Assembly: GCF_012396125.1 (NCBI RefSeq)
Contig: NZ_JAAXOX010000002.1
Coordinates: 434,001-498,000, forward strand
Length of the DNA stretch: 64,000 nucleotides
Direction of reading: 5' to 3'
From: Cellulomonas denverensis
GTDB taxonomy: Bacteria; Actinomycetota; Actinomycetes; Actinomycetales; Cellulomonadaceae
Both the position numbers and the translations under genes were made by a program. Of this stretch, positions 1 to 7,851 are shown one piece after another (position 1 is the first letter of the stretch; the number at the start of each line of letters is the position of its first letter). The notes beneath the pieces are model-generated. The model was not told the origin of the DNA. It did not search any database and worked only from the letters and a program-made list of their open reading frames with translations.

Positions 1-2
1 CT

Positions 3-881
3 GTGACCTTGTCCTGCACTTCGGTCGAATGGCGGGGGTTGACCCTCTCATCCGACATCGCTTCGCCATTCGGAATCAGGACTCTTGAGGGCTGGGACGA
101 ACTGCCGGATGTGCGTTCTGATGCGCCTGTTCGCCCCGCAGCTCACGGCCGATTCGACACGCCGGTGTGGTCAGACGAACGGGTGGTGACGCTCTCTGGG
201 CAGATCGTGTCCCAGAGTCGCGACCAATTGCTCCAGGAACTGGCGGCCGTGATGACATGGGGGTCGCGTGGCGGCAGCAGTGAGGAGCTGACGATCACGC
301 GCGCGGGGCGGACTCTCTCCTCTCGCGCGCGGCTCACAGCCTTCAAGACGCCGACCGGCGTCGGATGGGCTGTCGGCGAGGTGCCCTTCGTCATCGAGTG
401 GCGTTGCCGCGACCCTCTGCGTTACGGCTCCCCGGAGTCGGCGCGGGCGACGTTCCCGACCAGGGTCGGAGGCTTGCGCTTCCCGCTGTACTCCAATGGC
501 GCCGGCGGGGACGTGGGAGCCCTGGACTACGGGGAGCGGTCCACGACAGGTCGTTTGGCCTTGGCGAACCCGGGCACTGCTGATGTTTGGCCGCAGTTCC
601 AGATCGACGGCCCGGTGGCCTCGGAGGGCTTCGAGATTGCGTTGGTCGGCACCGATCGGCGGATCCGGTTCTCGGGGCCTGTGGCGGCCGGTTCGGTGCT
701 GGTGATCGACCCGGCGACGGGCACGGCGGTGATCGACGGCAGCGCTGACCGGGGTGGCCAGCTCACCTACCGGGACTGGTTCCCGGTGCCAGCCGGAGGG
801 TCGATCGAGGTGGCGTTCATCCCGCTGGGTGCAGCGACGGATGCAGTTCTGACGGGCACGGTTCGCCCGGGATGGTGGTGA
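3..881 (+). CDS. Phage distal-tail (Dit-like) protein
   Basis: A 292-residue protein at the left edge of the window that reads from a GTG at position 3; the true start could lie outside. The N-terminal half has the alternating strand pattern of siphovirus tail-tip hub proteins, with a segment around residues 60-75 (VVTLSGQI) followed by a helix-rich QLLQELAAVMTW stretch. This layout is common in distal tail proteins that join the tail tube to the baseplate. Its position directly before a gp37-like tail gene and a fibre gene supports a tail-tip role. I infer the function from fold style and gene order, not from an unmistakable motif. It is followed after 4 bases by the next tail gene, so the two are probably co-transcribed. 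Confidence 0.6.
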   Translation: MTLSCTSVEWRGLTLSSDIASPFGIRTLEGWDELPDVRSDAPVRPAAHGRFDTPVWSDERVVTLSGQIVSQSRDQLLQELAAVMTWGSRGGSSEELTITRAGRTLSSRARLTAFKTPTGVGWAVGEVPFVIEWRCRDPLRYGSPESARATFPTRVGGLRFPLYSNGAGGDVGALDYGERSTTGRLALANPGTADVWPQFQIDGPVASEGFEIALVGTDRRIRFSGPVAAGSVLVIDPATGTAVIDGSADRGGQLTYRDWFPVPAGGSIEVAFIPLGAATDAVLTGTVRPGWW

Positions 882-885
882 CAGG

Positions 886-1815
886 ATGACGGCCTTCCGC
901 AGCATCGGGGCGCCTCTGGAGAACGACGGGTCGGGTACCGAGCCGATCGAGGTCCGCAAGGATTTGGCCGGTCTGGTCACGGGCGCGGGTGTCCTGCCTG
1001 GGGCAGACAGCCCTCTGGTCTCTGGCACCGCCGGGTGGGCCTATCAGGTGGGCCGCTGCAACCTCGTGTCCTCGCGTGGCAGCTCGGACGGGGTGCACCT
1101 GTGGGGCAACGACGGCCCGGTGACGGTCTCGACTGCCGACGACGGCACCTCGCTGTCCGCGCCAGGGTCGGGGGTCTCGCGGGTCGACATCATCTACGGC
1201 CTGCACCCGTCGAACGGGGAGAACGCGGACACCACTAGCCAGCCCTACTTCGCGGTCCGCAAGGGCACCCCCGCGTCGTCCCCACAGCCGCCAACACTGC
1301 CGGCCGGCGCGCTGGAGTTGGCCCGCAACACGATGACGTCCTCAGCGACGTCGACGTCCTCGACGGGGAACTCGATCCAGCAGACTGCCGAGGCCGCCGA
1401 GCCGATCGAGTCCGCACCGCTGACGATCCAGTACTCCTCCGAGGCCAACGTCGACATGACCGGCGCGGCCAACGCCTGGGTCGACTGGCTGACCCTAGCC
1501 ACCCTGAACGTCCCGTCCTGGGCCACCCGGGTCGACGTGGTCATCGAGGTGAACGCGATGACCTACTCCTCCCCTGACGTGTCCGCGGCATGGTTCCGCA
1601 CCAAGGTCGGGGCCACGCAAGGCACGGCGATCCGCGGGCCGTACAACCCCGCGGGCGGGTATGGGTCCTGGGTGATGTCCTCGACTCACACGGTGTCCCC
1701 GGGGGCGAGCCTGCCTCTGGTCTTCCAGGCCCGTCGCAACGCGACCGGCGGCGTGATCCGGGTCGCAGGTTCCAACAACACGATCATCACGGCAAAGGTG
1801 CGGTTCTACCGGTGA
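886..1815 (+). CDS. Phage tail-tip / baseplate protein, unknown family
   Basis: A 309-residue protein translated from ATG at 886, four bases after the preceding tail gene. The first ~150 residues are rich in Gly, Ser, Asp and Thr and contain VSRVDIIYG, a phrase typical of phage baseplate upper or receptor-binding proteins that anchor fibres. A Ser/Thr-rich linker (about residues 147-165) leads to a beta-rich C-terminal domain of about 130 residues with aromatic residues suited to carbohydrate or receptor contact. Its TGA overlaps the GTG of the next gene (GTGA), indicating translational coupling. I assign a tail-tip role from its place between the Dit-like and gp37-like genes; the exact role is not visible. 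Confidence 0.55.
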   Translation: MTAFRSIGAPLENDGSGTEPIEVRKDLAGLVTGAGVLPGADSPLVSGTAGWAYQVGRCNLVSSRGSSDGVHLWGNDGPVTVSTADDGTSLSAPGSGVSRVDIIYGLHPSNGENADTTSQPYFAVRKGTPASSPQPPTLPAGALELARNTMTSSATSTSSTGNSIQQTAEAAEPIESAPLTIQYSSEANVDMTGAANAWVDWLTLATLNVPSWATRVDVVIEVNAMTYSSPDVSAAWFRTKVGATQGTAIRGPYNPAGGYGSWVMSSTHTVSPGASLPLVFQARRNATGGVIRVAGSNNTIITAKVRFYR

Positions 1816-3107
1816 GGTCGATCCTCGTCGGTGAGCTGCGCACCGGGCGCCGGATCACGCAGATCCCAGTCTCGGGCGCCTCCTGGTCGGTGCAGCACCG
1901 CGGCACCGGAGAGATCTCCGTCGACATCCCGATCCAGGCCGAGGACTTCCGCAACTTGGAGCGCGAGTGGTTCGGCGGGCTCTACCCCGGCATGCCGGGC
2001 CTGTACCCCTCGGACGAGACATTCCCCGAGGCGGCGACGCCGGTGTGGCGGCCGGGTGATGGCCTGCGCTCGGAGTTCCTGTCCGCGATCGAGCCCGCCC
2101 GGTGCTTCATGGCGATCCTCGAAGACGACATCGTTGTCGAGGCCGGTCCGATCTGGGCTTGGGACTACACGGACAGCCGCGGCATCCTCAAGGTCAAGGC
2201 GCTGGGGTTGCGCAGTCTGTTCAACCACCGGTACGTCATGGGCGTCTTGGCTTCCGGGTGGGCGTCCTGGTCGGTCACCTACTCCGGTCTCTCGCTCGGC
2301 ACGATCGCCAAGCGACTGGTCGCGCTGGCGATGTCCCACTCTGGCGGGGGGCTGCCGATCGACCTCCCGGACGATGAGACCGCGGCCGACGACGCGGACC
2401 ACACCCGCACCTACCGCGGTCACGAGCTGGCTACCGTGCTCACTCGCCTCGACCAGCTCATGGATGTCCAGAACGGCCCGGACATCACATTCGAGCCCTA
2501 CCTCACCACCGATCGGCTTGGCATCCGGTGGCGGATGCGAGTCGGAACCGAAGCTCAGCCGATGCTCTACCAGGCCGGGGACGACTGGGTCTGGGACGCC
2601 AGCGCAGCCCAGGGAGGCGTGTCGGGACTGTCGGTGTCCCGGGATGCCACCGCCCTGGCCCAGCGATCCTGGGTCACCGGCGCCGGCATGGACGAGGCGC
2701 TACTGATGGCCCGTCGAGAGCCCACACAGATCGGCGAGGGCGACCTGCGCGACGTGGGGTTCCCGCTGATGGAGGTATCCGAAGCGCGGTCTTCGATCGA
2801 ACACCAGGCCACGGCTGACTCCTGGGCAACAGGGAACCTGCGGGCGGTGCTGCGGCCGATGCAGACATGGTCCTGCGAGGTCATCGCCCGCCCGACGAAC
2901 ACCGCGGGCGCGCCCGCCGGCCCTCAGCTCGGTCAGTACCGGCCCGGGGACTGGGCCAAGGTCTGGGTCCCGGCCACACACCCACTGCTGTCCCTGCTGC
3001 TCGCGGTGGGCGACGGCGCGTTCTACCGCACCCGGATCCTCGGCTTCTCTGGCGACCTCGGCGAGGCTGTCAAGCTCACCCTGGCCCCGATGATGGAGGC
3101 GCGATGA
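1812..3107 (+). CDS. Minor tail protein, ReqiPepy6 gp37-like
   Basis: A 431-residue protein. The GTG at 1812 overlaps the previous stop by four bases and begins VRSILVGELRTGRRITQIP, the usual start of the actinophage gp37-like minor tail family, so I prefer it to upstream in-frame starts that lie inside the previous gene. This family is a tail-hub component placed between the distal tail protein and the fibres. The middle region has a helix-rich section (KRLVALAMSHSGG) and the C-terminus a small beta domain (YRTRILGFSGDLGEAVKLTL). The 3' end overlaps the next ATG (ATGA). Family membership rests on the N-terminal pattern, length and gene order. Confidence 0.65.
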   Translation: MRSILVGELRTGRRITQIPVSGASWSVQHRGTGEISVDIPIQAEDFRNLEREWFGGLYPGMPGLYPSDETFPEAATPVWRPGDGLRSEFLSAIEPARCFMAILEDDIVVEAGPIWAWDYTDSRGILKVKALGLRSLFNHRYVMGVLASGWASWSVTYSGLSLGTIAKRLVALAMSHSGGGLPIDLPDDETAADDADHTRTYRGHELATVLTRLDQLMDVQNGPDITFEPYLTTDRLGIRWRMRVGTEAQPMLYQAGDDWVWDASAAQGGVSGLSVSRDATALAQRSWVTGAGMDEALLMARREPTQIGEGDLRDVGFPLMEVSEARSSIEHQATADSWATGNLRAVLRPMQTWSCEVIARPTNTAGAPAGPQLGQYRPGDWAKVWVPATHPLLSLLLAVGDGAFYRTRILGFSGDLGEAVKLTLAPMMEAR

Positions 3108-3853
3108 TCGACGCATGGACCGGCCGGGCGCCGGCGTCCACAGAGTTCCCCCGAACCGAGACCGATGGTGTCAAGCAGCTCGTCGGCAAGCTCCAGGGGC
3201 TCTCCGCCGATCTGCGCGAATCGACCTCGAACCTCCTGCGCACCGCCGGGATCTACCTCACCGAGGCTGGCATGCGCATCGCGTCCTCCCTGACCATCGA
3301 GGGCGACCTGAGTTCGACGGGGTCGGCCAGCTTCGGTGGAACCTTGTCGACCACCGGCACGGCCAACATCGGCGGGGCCATGAATGTCACGGGTAACGCG
3401 GTGTTCTCCGGCGACCTCGCAGTGCCGAACGGGTCGATCACGAACGCCGCTCTGTCCAACCCGGTGACCTCTGCCATCGCCGCGCCTGGCACGGCAATGG
3501 GCTGGATCGTCAACGGCGGATCCGGAGTGTTCCAGACCAAGGCATCAACGACGATCGCGGTTCCGTCAGGGTATTCGCAGGCACTGGTGTTCGCCTCGGC
3601 CTCGGTGACCTATCAATCGCCCACATCTTCGAACCGGTTCGACATTCGGGCCGGAATTGGTGGGCAGTACGGTGCCCAGCTCATCAACCTCGCGAACCTC
3701 GTGGGTTCGTCCAGCGTGGCGCACAGCCGAACACTGACGGGGTTGTCGGGCGGGACGATCGCGCTCGAATGCCAGGTGGCGACCGCTGTGAACGAGGCGG
3801 CACAGGCCGCCAACACGGCAACCGTCACGGGGTTCGCCATCTTCTTCCGGTGA
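3104..3853 (+). CDS. Phage tail-fibre-like protein with short beta repeats
   Basis: A 249-residue protein whose ATG overlaps the gp37-like stop. Residues about 20-60 form a helix (KQLVGKLQGLSADLRE); then come short tandem repeats of the type (L/F)xxTGxAxxxG, e.g. DLSSTGSASFGG, TLSTTGTANIGG, AMNVTGNAVFSG. Such repeats build triple-stranded beta-helical fibre shafts. The C-terminal ~110 residues form a beta-sandwich-like tip (IAVPSGYSQALVFASASV to TVTGFAIFF), probably the receptor-contacting knob. Gene order (Dit-like, hub, fibre, lysis) supports a fibre. A GAGGAG sequence after the stop serves the next gene. Confidence 0.6.
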   Translation: MIDAWTGRAPASTEFPRTETDGVKQLVGKLQGLSADLRESTSNLLRTAGIYLTEAGMRIASSLTIEGDLSSTGSASFGGTLSTTGTANIGGAMNVTGNAVFSGDLAVPNGSITNAALSNPVTSAIAAPGTAMGWIVNGGSGVFQTKASTTIAVPSGYSQALVFASASVTYQSPTSSNRFDIRAGIGGQYGAQLINLANLVGSSSVAHSRTLTGLSGGTIALECQVATAVNEAAQAANTATVTGFAIFFR

Positions 3854-3862
3854 GGAGACCCC

Positions 3863-4303
3863 ATGCCCGATCGTGTGATCCGACGCCTGAACGGACCGCG
3901 GGGCAGCTTCCTGTTGTGCATGGCGTTCCTGTGTGCCGCGCAGGTCGCCTCCTGCCTGCCGCCGGGAACATCGGGTGTGCCGCTGCCGGTCGGGCTCGAT
4001 GTGCTAGAAGAGGTTGTCCCGCTGCCGCTGTACGCGACCTTGTGGGCGGTCACCGGGGCTCTGTGCATGGCCGGAGCGTTCCGGACGAAGCACACCCGCC
4101 GCACCAGGGTCGGAGCCGACGTGGCCGCGTTCTCTGCCGCCGCGGGGATGCTCGCCTGCTGGGGCGTCACGTACCTGCTCGGCTGGGCGTTTGACGACGT
4201 CCCGTCCCGCCAGTGGGTGATCGCCTTGCTCTATCTGGCGATGGCCGGCGCGACCGCTGCTGCAGGTCGGCTGATCAACCCCGCACCTGGGGAGGGCCGG
4301 TGA
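3863..4303 (+). CDS. Phage membrane protein, four predicted helices
   Basis: A 146-residue protein with a strong GAGGAG ribosome site nine bases before ATG. Four hydrophobic segments are visible: about residues 15-32 (FLLCMAFLCAAQVASC), 50-72 (PLPLYATLWAVTGALCMAG), 85-107 (VAAFSAAAGMLACWGVTYLLGW) and 115-135 (WVIALLYLAMAGATAAAG), separated by short basic loops. It lies between the fibre gene and a single-helix protein directly upstream of the endolysin, a place where actinophages carry membrane proteins of unknown or holin-like role. Its stop overlaps the following GTG. No specific family recognised. Confidence 0.55.
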   Translation: MPDRVIRRLNGPRGSFLLCMAFLCAAQVASCLPPGTSGVPLPVGLDVLEEVVPLPLYATLWAVTGALCMAGAFRTKHTRRTRVGADVAAFSAAAGMLACWGVTYLLGWAFDDVPSRQWVIALLYLAMAGATAAAGRLINPAPGEGR

Positions 4304-4581
4304 CCGTCGACCCGTCCATCATCGTCGCGGTCGTCGGTGCCGCAGCCCTCGTGATCGGCACCACCATCACCGCAACTTTCACCCGGCGCTCTCACCGCGA
4401 CACGAACCTACGTGCCGACCTGTCCGAACTGCGCGAACGCCTCGACGCCTCCGACCGTCGCCTCGCCGCCTCCGAGCGGCGAGAGCGGATCCGCGACGAC
4501 TACATCCACCAACTGCGCTCCCTGCTCGACGAGGCCGGCGAGGATGTCCCGCCCTGGCCCGAGGGACTCACCACCGCCTGA
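4300..4581 (+). CDS. Small phage membrane-anchored coiled-coil protein
   Basis: A 93-residue protein starting at a GTG that overlaps the previous stop (GTGA). It has one N-terminal transmembrane helix (about residues 6-24, IIVAVVGAAALVIGTTITA) and then a highly charged helix of about 50 residues with heptad-like spacing (LRADLSELRERLDASDRRLAASERRERIR), predicted to form a cytoplasmic coiled coil. This layout is common just before phage endolysins, where such proteins act as holin partners or lysis regulators; that role is inferred from position. A GAGGAGGTCACCCC sequence follows for the endolysin gene. Confidence 0.55.
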   Translation: MTVDPSIIVAVVGAAALVIGTTITATFTRRSHRDTNLRADLSELRERLDASDRRLAASERRERIRDDYIHQLRSLLDEAGEDVPPWPEGLTTA

Positions 4582-4593
4582 GGAGGTCACCCC

Positions 4594-5421
4594 ATGGCCT
4601 ACACCAACGGCCGGCTCCCCGACTCGATCCTGGCGTCGATCACCGGGATGGCTGGCGCTCGGCTGCGATCCGGCCCGGCCGCGGCATGGGAGCAGCTTCG
4701 CCAGGCGGTGTTCGCCGCATACGGCTGGTACCCCGCCCCGACCGGGATCTCCGACGCCTACCGCTCCCACGCGGTGCAGGAGGCGACCTTCCGCGCCCGC
4801 TACCAGACGAGCTACGTGCAGTATGCCACCGGGAAGGTCGACCGCCGAGTCTGGAACGGGGTGGCCTACTACCGCAAGCCCGGCACCGCGGCTGCGGCCG
4901 TCCCGGGCACCTCGAACCACGGCCTCGGAATCGCCGTCGACATCACCGGACTGGGTGGTTTCGACGGGACCCGCTACAAGCAGCTCTCCGCCATCGCCGT
5001 TCCCCTGGACTGGTCGAACACCGAGGGCCGGTCCGTGGGCGAGGCGTGGCACTGGACCTACACCGGCCCAGCCGAGGCCACCTCGAACGACACCGCCATC
5101 ACCGGCGCCGTCCCGGCCGCCCCGGACCTGATCGCACCCGACCCCATCGAGGAGGACCCCATGTCCGCAGCCGAGTCCGTCGCCCTTCTGACCCAGATCG
5201 TCGCCAAGCTCGACACCACCACCGAGATCATCGGCGTCCCGATCCAGGACACCCCCCTGGACAAGTCCAAGGGCCAGCACTTCTACCTCGTGAACTGGGC
5301 GAACGGCACCAAGCTCCACCTGAACTCCCGCGCCCTGGCCTACCACCGGGCCCGCGGACAGCTCGACATCATCGAGTGGCAGCCCACCGGGACCCTGGCC
5401 GGCCTCGTCCTGATCAAGTGA
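4594..5421 (+). CDS. Phage endolysin, M15-type D,D/L,D-peptidase
   Basis: A 275-residue peptidoglycan peptidase. The N-terminal ~160 residues are an M15 (VanY/D-Ala-D-Ala carboxypeptidase) domain: SDAYRSH near 53-59, the zinc motif SNHGLGIAVDI with His109 and Asp116, and the catalytic E-x-W-H pair Glu150/His153 in EAWHWTY. M15 enzymes cut peptide stems or cross-links of the host wall. After a Pro/Ala-rich linker (~160-188) comes an ~85-residue C-terminal domain probably used for wall binding. A strong site (GAGGAGGTCACCCC) precedes ATG. A second, equally good site lies inside the gene before codon 190, so the C-terminal domain may also be made separately. The two flanking small membrane-protein genes complete a lysis cassette. 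Confidence 0.85.
   Translation: MAYTNGRLPDSILASITGMAGARLRSGPAAAWEQLRQAVFAAYGWYPAPTGISDAYRSHAVQEATFRARYQTSYVQYATGKVDRRVWNGVAYYRKPGTAAAAVPGTSNHGLGIAVDITGLGGFDGTRYKQLSAIAVPLDWSNTEGRSVGEAWHWTYTGPAEATSNDTAITGAVPAAPDLIAPDPIEEDPMSAAESVALLTQIVAKLDTTTEIIGVPIQDTPLDKSKGQHFYLVNWANGTKLHLNSRALAYHRARGQLDIIEWQPTGTLAGLVLIK
5150..5163 (+). promoter_or_regulatory. Internal ribosome binding site and in-frame ATG in endolysin gene
   Basis: The sequence AGGAGGACCCC followed by ATG (start at 5161) copies the pattern used by the true starts in this cassette: GAGGAGACCCC before 3863, GGAGGTCACCCC before 4594 and AAGGAGACCCCT before 5433. The ATG is in frame with the endolysin (codon 190) and falls exactly at the linker/C-terminal-domain border. 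Use of this site would give an 86-residue wall-binding fragment (5161-5421). Internal starts making a free binding domain are known from several endolysins; use here is inferred. Confidence 0.5.
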
Positions 5422-5432
5422 AGGAGACCCCT

Positions 5433-5924
5433 ATGTCCCACACCCGGCCCGTCACGGCCGAGCCCACCGGCGCTACCAACCTCGGTGACCGCGGCGCCTC
5501 CTACCTGCGCACCGTAATCCCCGTGCTCTGGGGCACTCTCGTCGCCCAACTCCTGGCGTGGCTGACCCCGCTGCTGCCCGGAGGGGTCGGAGCCGCCGTG
5601 TCCGACTGGCTGTCCGGCGACGCCGCGATCGCCGCCGTCACCGCCGCGGTGATCGCGGTCTGGTACGTGCTCTGGCGCAAGATCGAGCCGTATCTTCCGG
5701 ACTGGATCACCCGCCTGGTCCTCGGCTCGGCCGCCGCCCCGACCTACGCAAAGACCACCTCGGACGGCGCCGCGAGCGTGACCACCATGACCGCAGCCAC
5801 CGGGTCGATCACTGGCCTCCCCATCACCATCACCGACACCGACGAGGGTGATGCGGACTACGTGATCCACGACCTCGCAGCCCTCGACATGCCCGAGATC
5901 GTCAACACCCGCACCGCGGGCTGA
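5433..5924 (+). CDS. Holin-like phage membrane protein
   Basis: A 163-residue protein from the ATG at 5433, preceded by AAGGAGACCCCT. Two hydrophobic segments are visible, at about residues 27-50 (TVIPVLWGTLVAQLLAWLTPLLP) and 64-82 (AAIAAVTAAVIAVWYVLWR), with a short polar turn between them. The remaining ~75 residues are polar and acidic. Two membrane helices directly after an endolysin fit a holin, which would form the membrane lesion that releases the lysin. The long soluble tail is unusual for small holins. No named family is recognised. Confidence 0.6.
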   Translation: MSHTRPVTAEPTGATNLGDRGASYLRTVIPVLWGTLVAQLLAWLTPLLPGGVGAAVSDWLSGDAAIAAVTAAVIAVWYVLWRKIEPYLPDWITRLVLGSAAAPTYAKTTSDGAASVTTMTAATGSITGLPITITDTDEGDADYVIHDLAALDMPEIVNTRTAG

Positions 5925-5951
5925 CCACCACACGAGAGGCAGGAGGCCGCC

Positions 5952-7784
5952 GTGACCGAGCCCGTCGACTGGGAGGACTTCCCGTCCACCGCGACCCCGC
6001 TGAACGCGGCGAACCTGCGCAAGAACAGCGCCTACATCACGGCTCAGGCCAACGCCGCGACCATCGCGGCCGGGCAGGCGGTCGATGCGCGGGAGGCCGC
6101 CGCCGCGATCGCTGCCGGGGCCACGGTCGACGGCATGGTCTCCGGGCTGGTCTCCGACCCGGACACCGCCACCGGCCAGCAGATCCGCGCCCTAGTGGCC
6201 TCTGGGCAAACCCTCTGGGAGTCCGTGCAGCGCCCCACCGTCTCGACTGCGGGCACCGACCCCGCCGCGGACACGATGGGCGCCAAGCTCCTGTCGATCC
6301 TGCGGCTGAACACCAAGTACAACCTGAACACGTGGTGGACGGCCACATGGGCGCCCCAGGATGCGGCGGACTACCTCGACTTCGGGGACGTCGTGGAGTC
6401 CGCGATCCGGCCCTCCGCGTGCGCCGCCTACGGAGCATCGGCGGTAATGTTCACCGGACACTGGGACACCTCGATCATCGGGCTGACCCCGACCCAGGGC
6501 GCGGCACGCATCGTGCGGTGGGTCCGGTCGTTGGCCTACCGGCACTCGTCCAACATGCCGGGTGGATGGGGACGGGTGTGGCAGTCCGCGCTCTGGGCAG
6601 CCCAGACAGGGCACGCAGCCTGGCTGATGTGGGATCACCTGTCCGACGGCGACAAGCAGCTCGTGGTCAACATGGTGGTCGATGAGGCCGATAACCCCTA
6701 CCAACAGTTCCCCGCGTTCTGGATGACCGCCGCCGGCGTCGAAGCCCGCCCCGGGAACTCCGGGGCCGAGGAGAACGCCTGGTGGGCGATGATCTGGCAC
6801 CTGGCCGCCGCCATGCTGCCCGACCACCCGCACGCTCCTTGGTGGCGGGCCAAGGCGATCGCGTTCGACGCCGCTGCGTGGTCCCAGCCTGTCGACCAGA
6901 ACGACCCCACCCCCATCGACGGGCGAGCCCTCGGAGACTTCGTGGACGGGTGGAACGTCAAGGCCGACGGCACCGTGATCAACCATGACATCGTCCACCC
7001 CGACTACATGGCCGCCGCCACCCTCAGCTTCGACGGGGCGATCACAGCGTCCCTGACAGGGAACATCACCCCCCGCTCCGTGCTGCATGGCGTCGACCGC
7101 GTGTGGGCGTCGCTCGTCCAGCGCAACTTCACCACCGGCGAGGGCTTCAACTCCCCCGGCGGCACGATCTACGTCACCGGGTCGGCGAACCTGTACTACC
7201 CACAGGGCAACGACTGGTCTGGCGCCGGGCTGTCCACCCGGGTGGCCGACAAGGCCGCCTTCGACGTCATGGTCTCGGTCATGGGTCTGGACCGCGCGGT
7301 CACCCCGAACGGCGCCACTTGGGCCGGACTCCACCTCGATGCAGTCCAGACCATGCAGGCCCGCTCAACCACCGGGCAGGTCTACCAGGCTGCCAACGAG
7401 GACTACTACAACGGTCGCGAACAGTGGGTCTCCATGTGCGCCGGCCTGGGCTGGCTCACCAAGCACATCGTCAGCCGCGGGATGTTCAAGGTCGACGAAG
7501 CCGGACGCACTACACCCGCCGGGCGCTTGGTTATCGTCCGCGGCTCGACCACCGTGGCGACGCCCACCACCTCGCTGCAATCCAGCGCCGTCCTCCCGTT
7601 CGGCGTGACGTTCCTCGCGGCACCCACCGTCCTGGTCACGACCCCGATCAACAGCTCCGGGGCGCGCGTCTCCGCCAACGCCGTGGCCATCACCACCACC
7701 GGCTTCCAGGTCCGATACGTCGCCTCCGCGAACTTCACCGGCACTGCGGGAGTCGAATGGGTCGCCCTCGGCCTCATCCCCTGA
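5952..7784 (+). CDS. Tail-spike-like protein, helical-barrel body and lectin-like C-terminus
   Basis: A 610-residue protein from GTG 5952 (upstream AGGCAGGAGG). The N-terminus (about 1-95) is Ala-rich and helical and could attach to the tail. Residues ~110-500 form repeated helical blocks rich in Trp, His and Tyr (GWGRVWQSALWAAQTGHAAW, EENAWWAMIWHLAAAML, YYNGREQWVSMCAGLGW), which resembles the alpha/alpha barrels of polysaccharide lyases and GH88/105-type enzymes. The last ~85 residues contain LPFGVTFLAAPTVLVTT and VEWVALG, the signature style of H-type-lectin phage fibre tips. I infer a receptor-degrading or -binding spike; catalytic residues cannot be assigned by eye. It is the last + strand structural gene and is followed by a terminator. 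Confidence 0.55.
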   Translation: MTEPVDWEDFPSTATPLNAANLRKNSAYITAQANAATIAAGQAVDAREAAAAIAAGATVDGMVSGLVSDPDTATGQQIRALVASGQTLWESVQRPTVSTAGTDPAADTMGAKLLSILRLNTKYNLNTWWTATWAPQDAADYLDFGDVVESAIRPSACAAYGASAVMFTGHWDTSIIGLTPTQGAARIVRWVRSLAYRHSSNMPGGWGRVWQSALWAAQTGHAAWLMWDHLSDGDKQLVVNMVVDEADNPYQQFPAFWMTAAGVEARPGNSGAEENAWWAMIWHLAAAMLPDHPHAPWWRAKAIAFDAAAWSQPVDQNDPTPIDGRALGDFVDGWNVKADGTVINHDIVHPDYMAAATLSFDGAITASLTGNITPRSVLHGVDRVWASLVQRNFTTGEGFNSPGGTIYVTGSANLYYPQGNDWSGAGLSTRVADKAAFDVMVSVMGLDRAVTPNGATWAGLHLDAVQTMQARSTTGQVYQAANEDYYNGREQWVSMCAGLGWLTKHIVSRGMFKVDEAGRTTPAGRLVIVRGSTTVATPTTSLQSSAVLPFGVTFLAAPTVLVTTPINSSGARVSANAVAITTTGFQVRYVASANFTGTAGVEWVALGLIP

Positions 7785-7802
7785 CGGACGCCGCACACGC
7801 CT

Positions 7803-7834
7803 GCGCCCCGCTCTCCCTCGGGAGGGCGGGGCGC
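7803..7834 (+). terminator. Rho-independent terminator between tail-spike and acyltransferase genes
   Basis: Arms at 7803-7817 (GCGCCCCGCTCTCCC) and 7820-7834 (GGGAGGGCGGGGCGC) pair over 15 positions with one G-T wobble, followed by TTT. It lies between two convergent genes and can serve the + strand tail operon; the opposite strand lacks a U run. Confidence 0.75.
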
Positions 7835-7851
7835 TTTGGCGTCCTCAGAGG

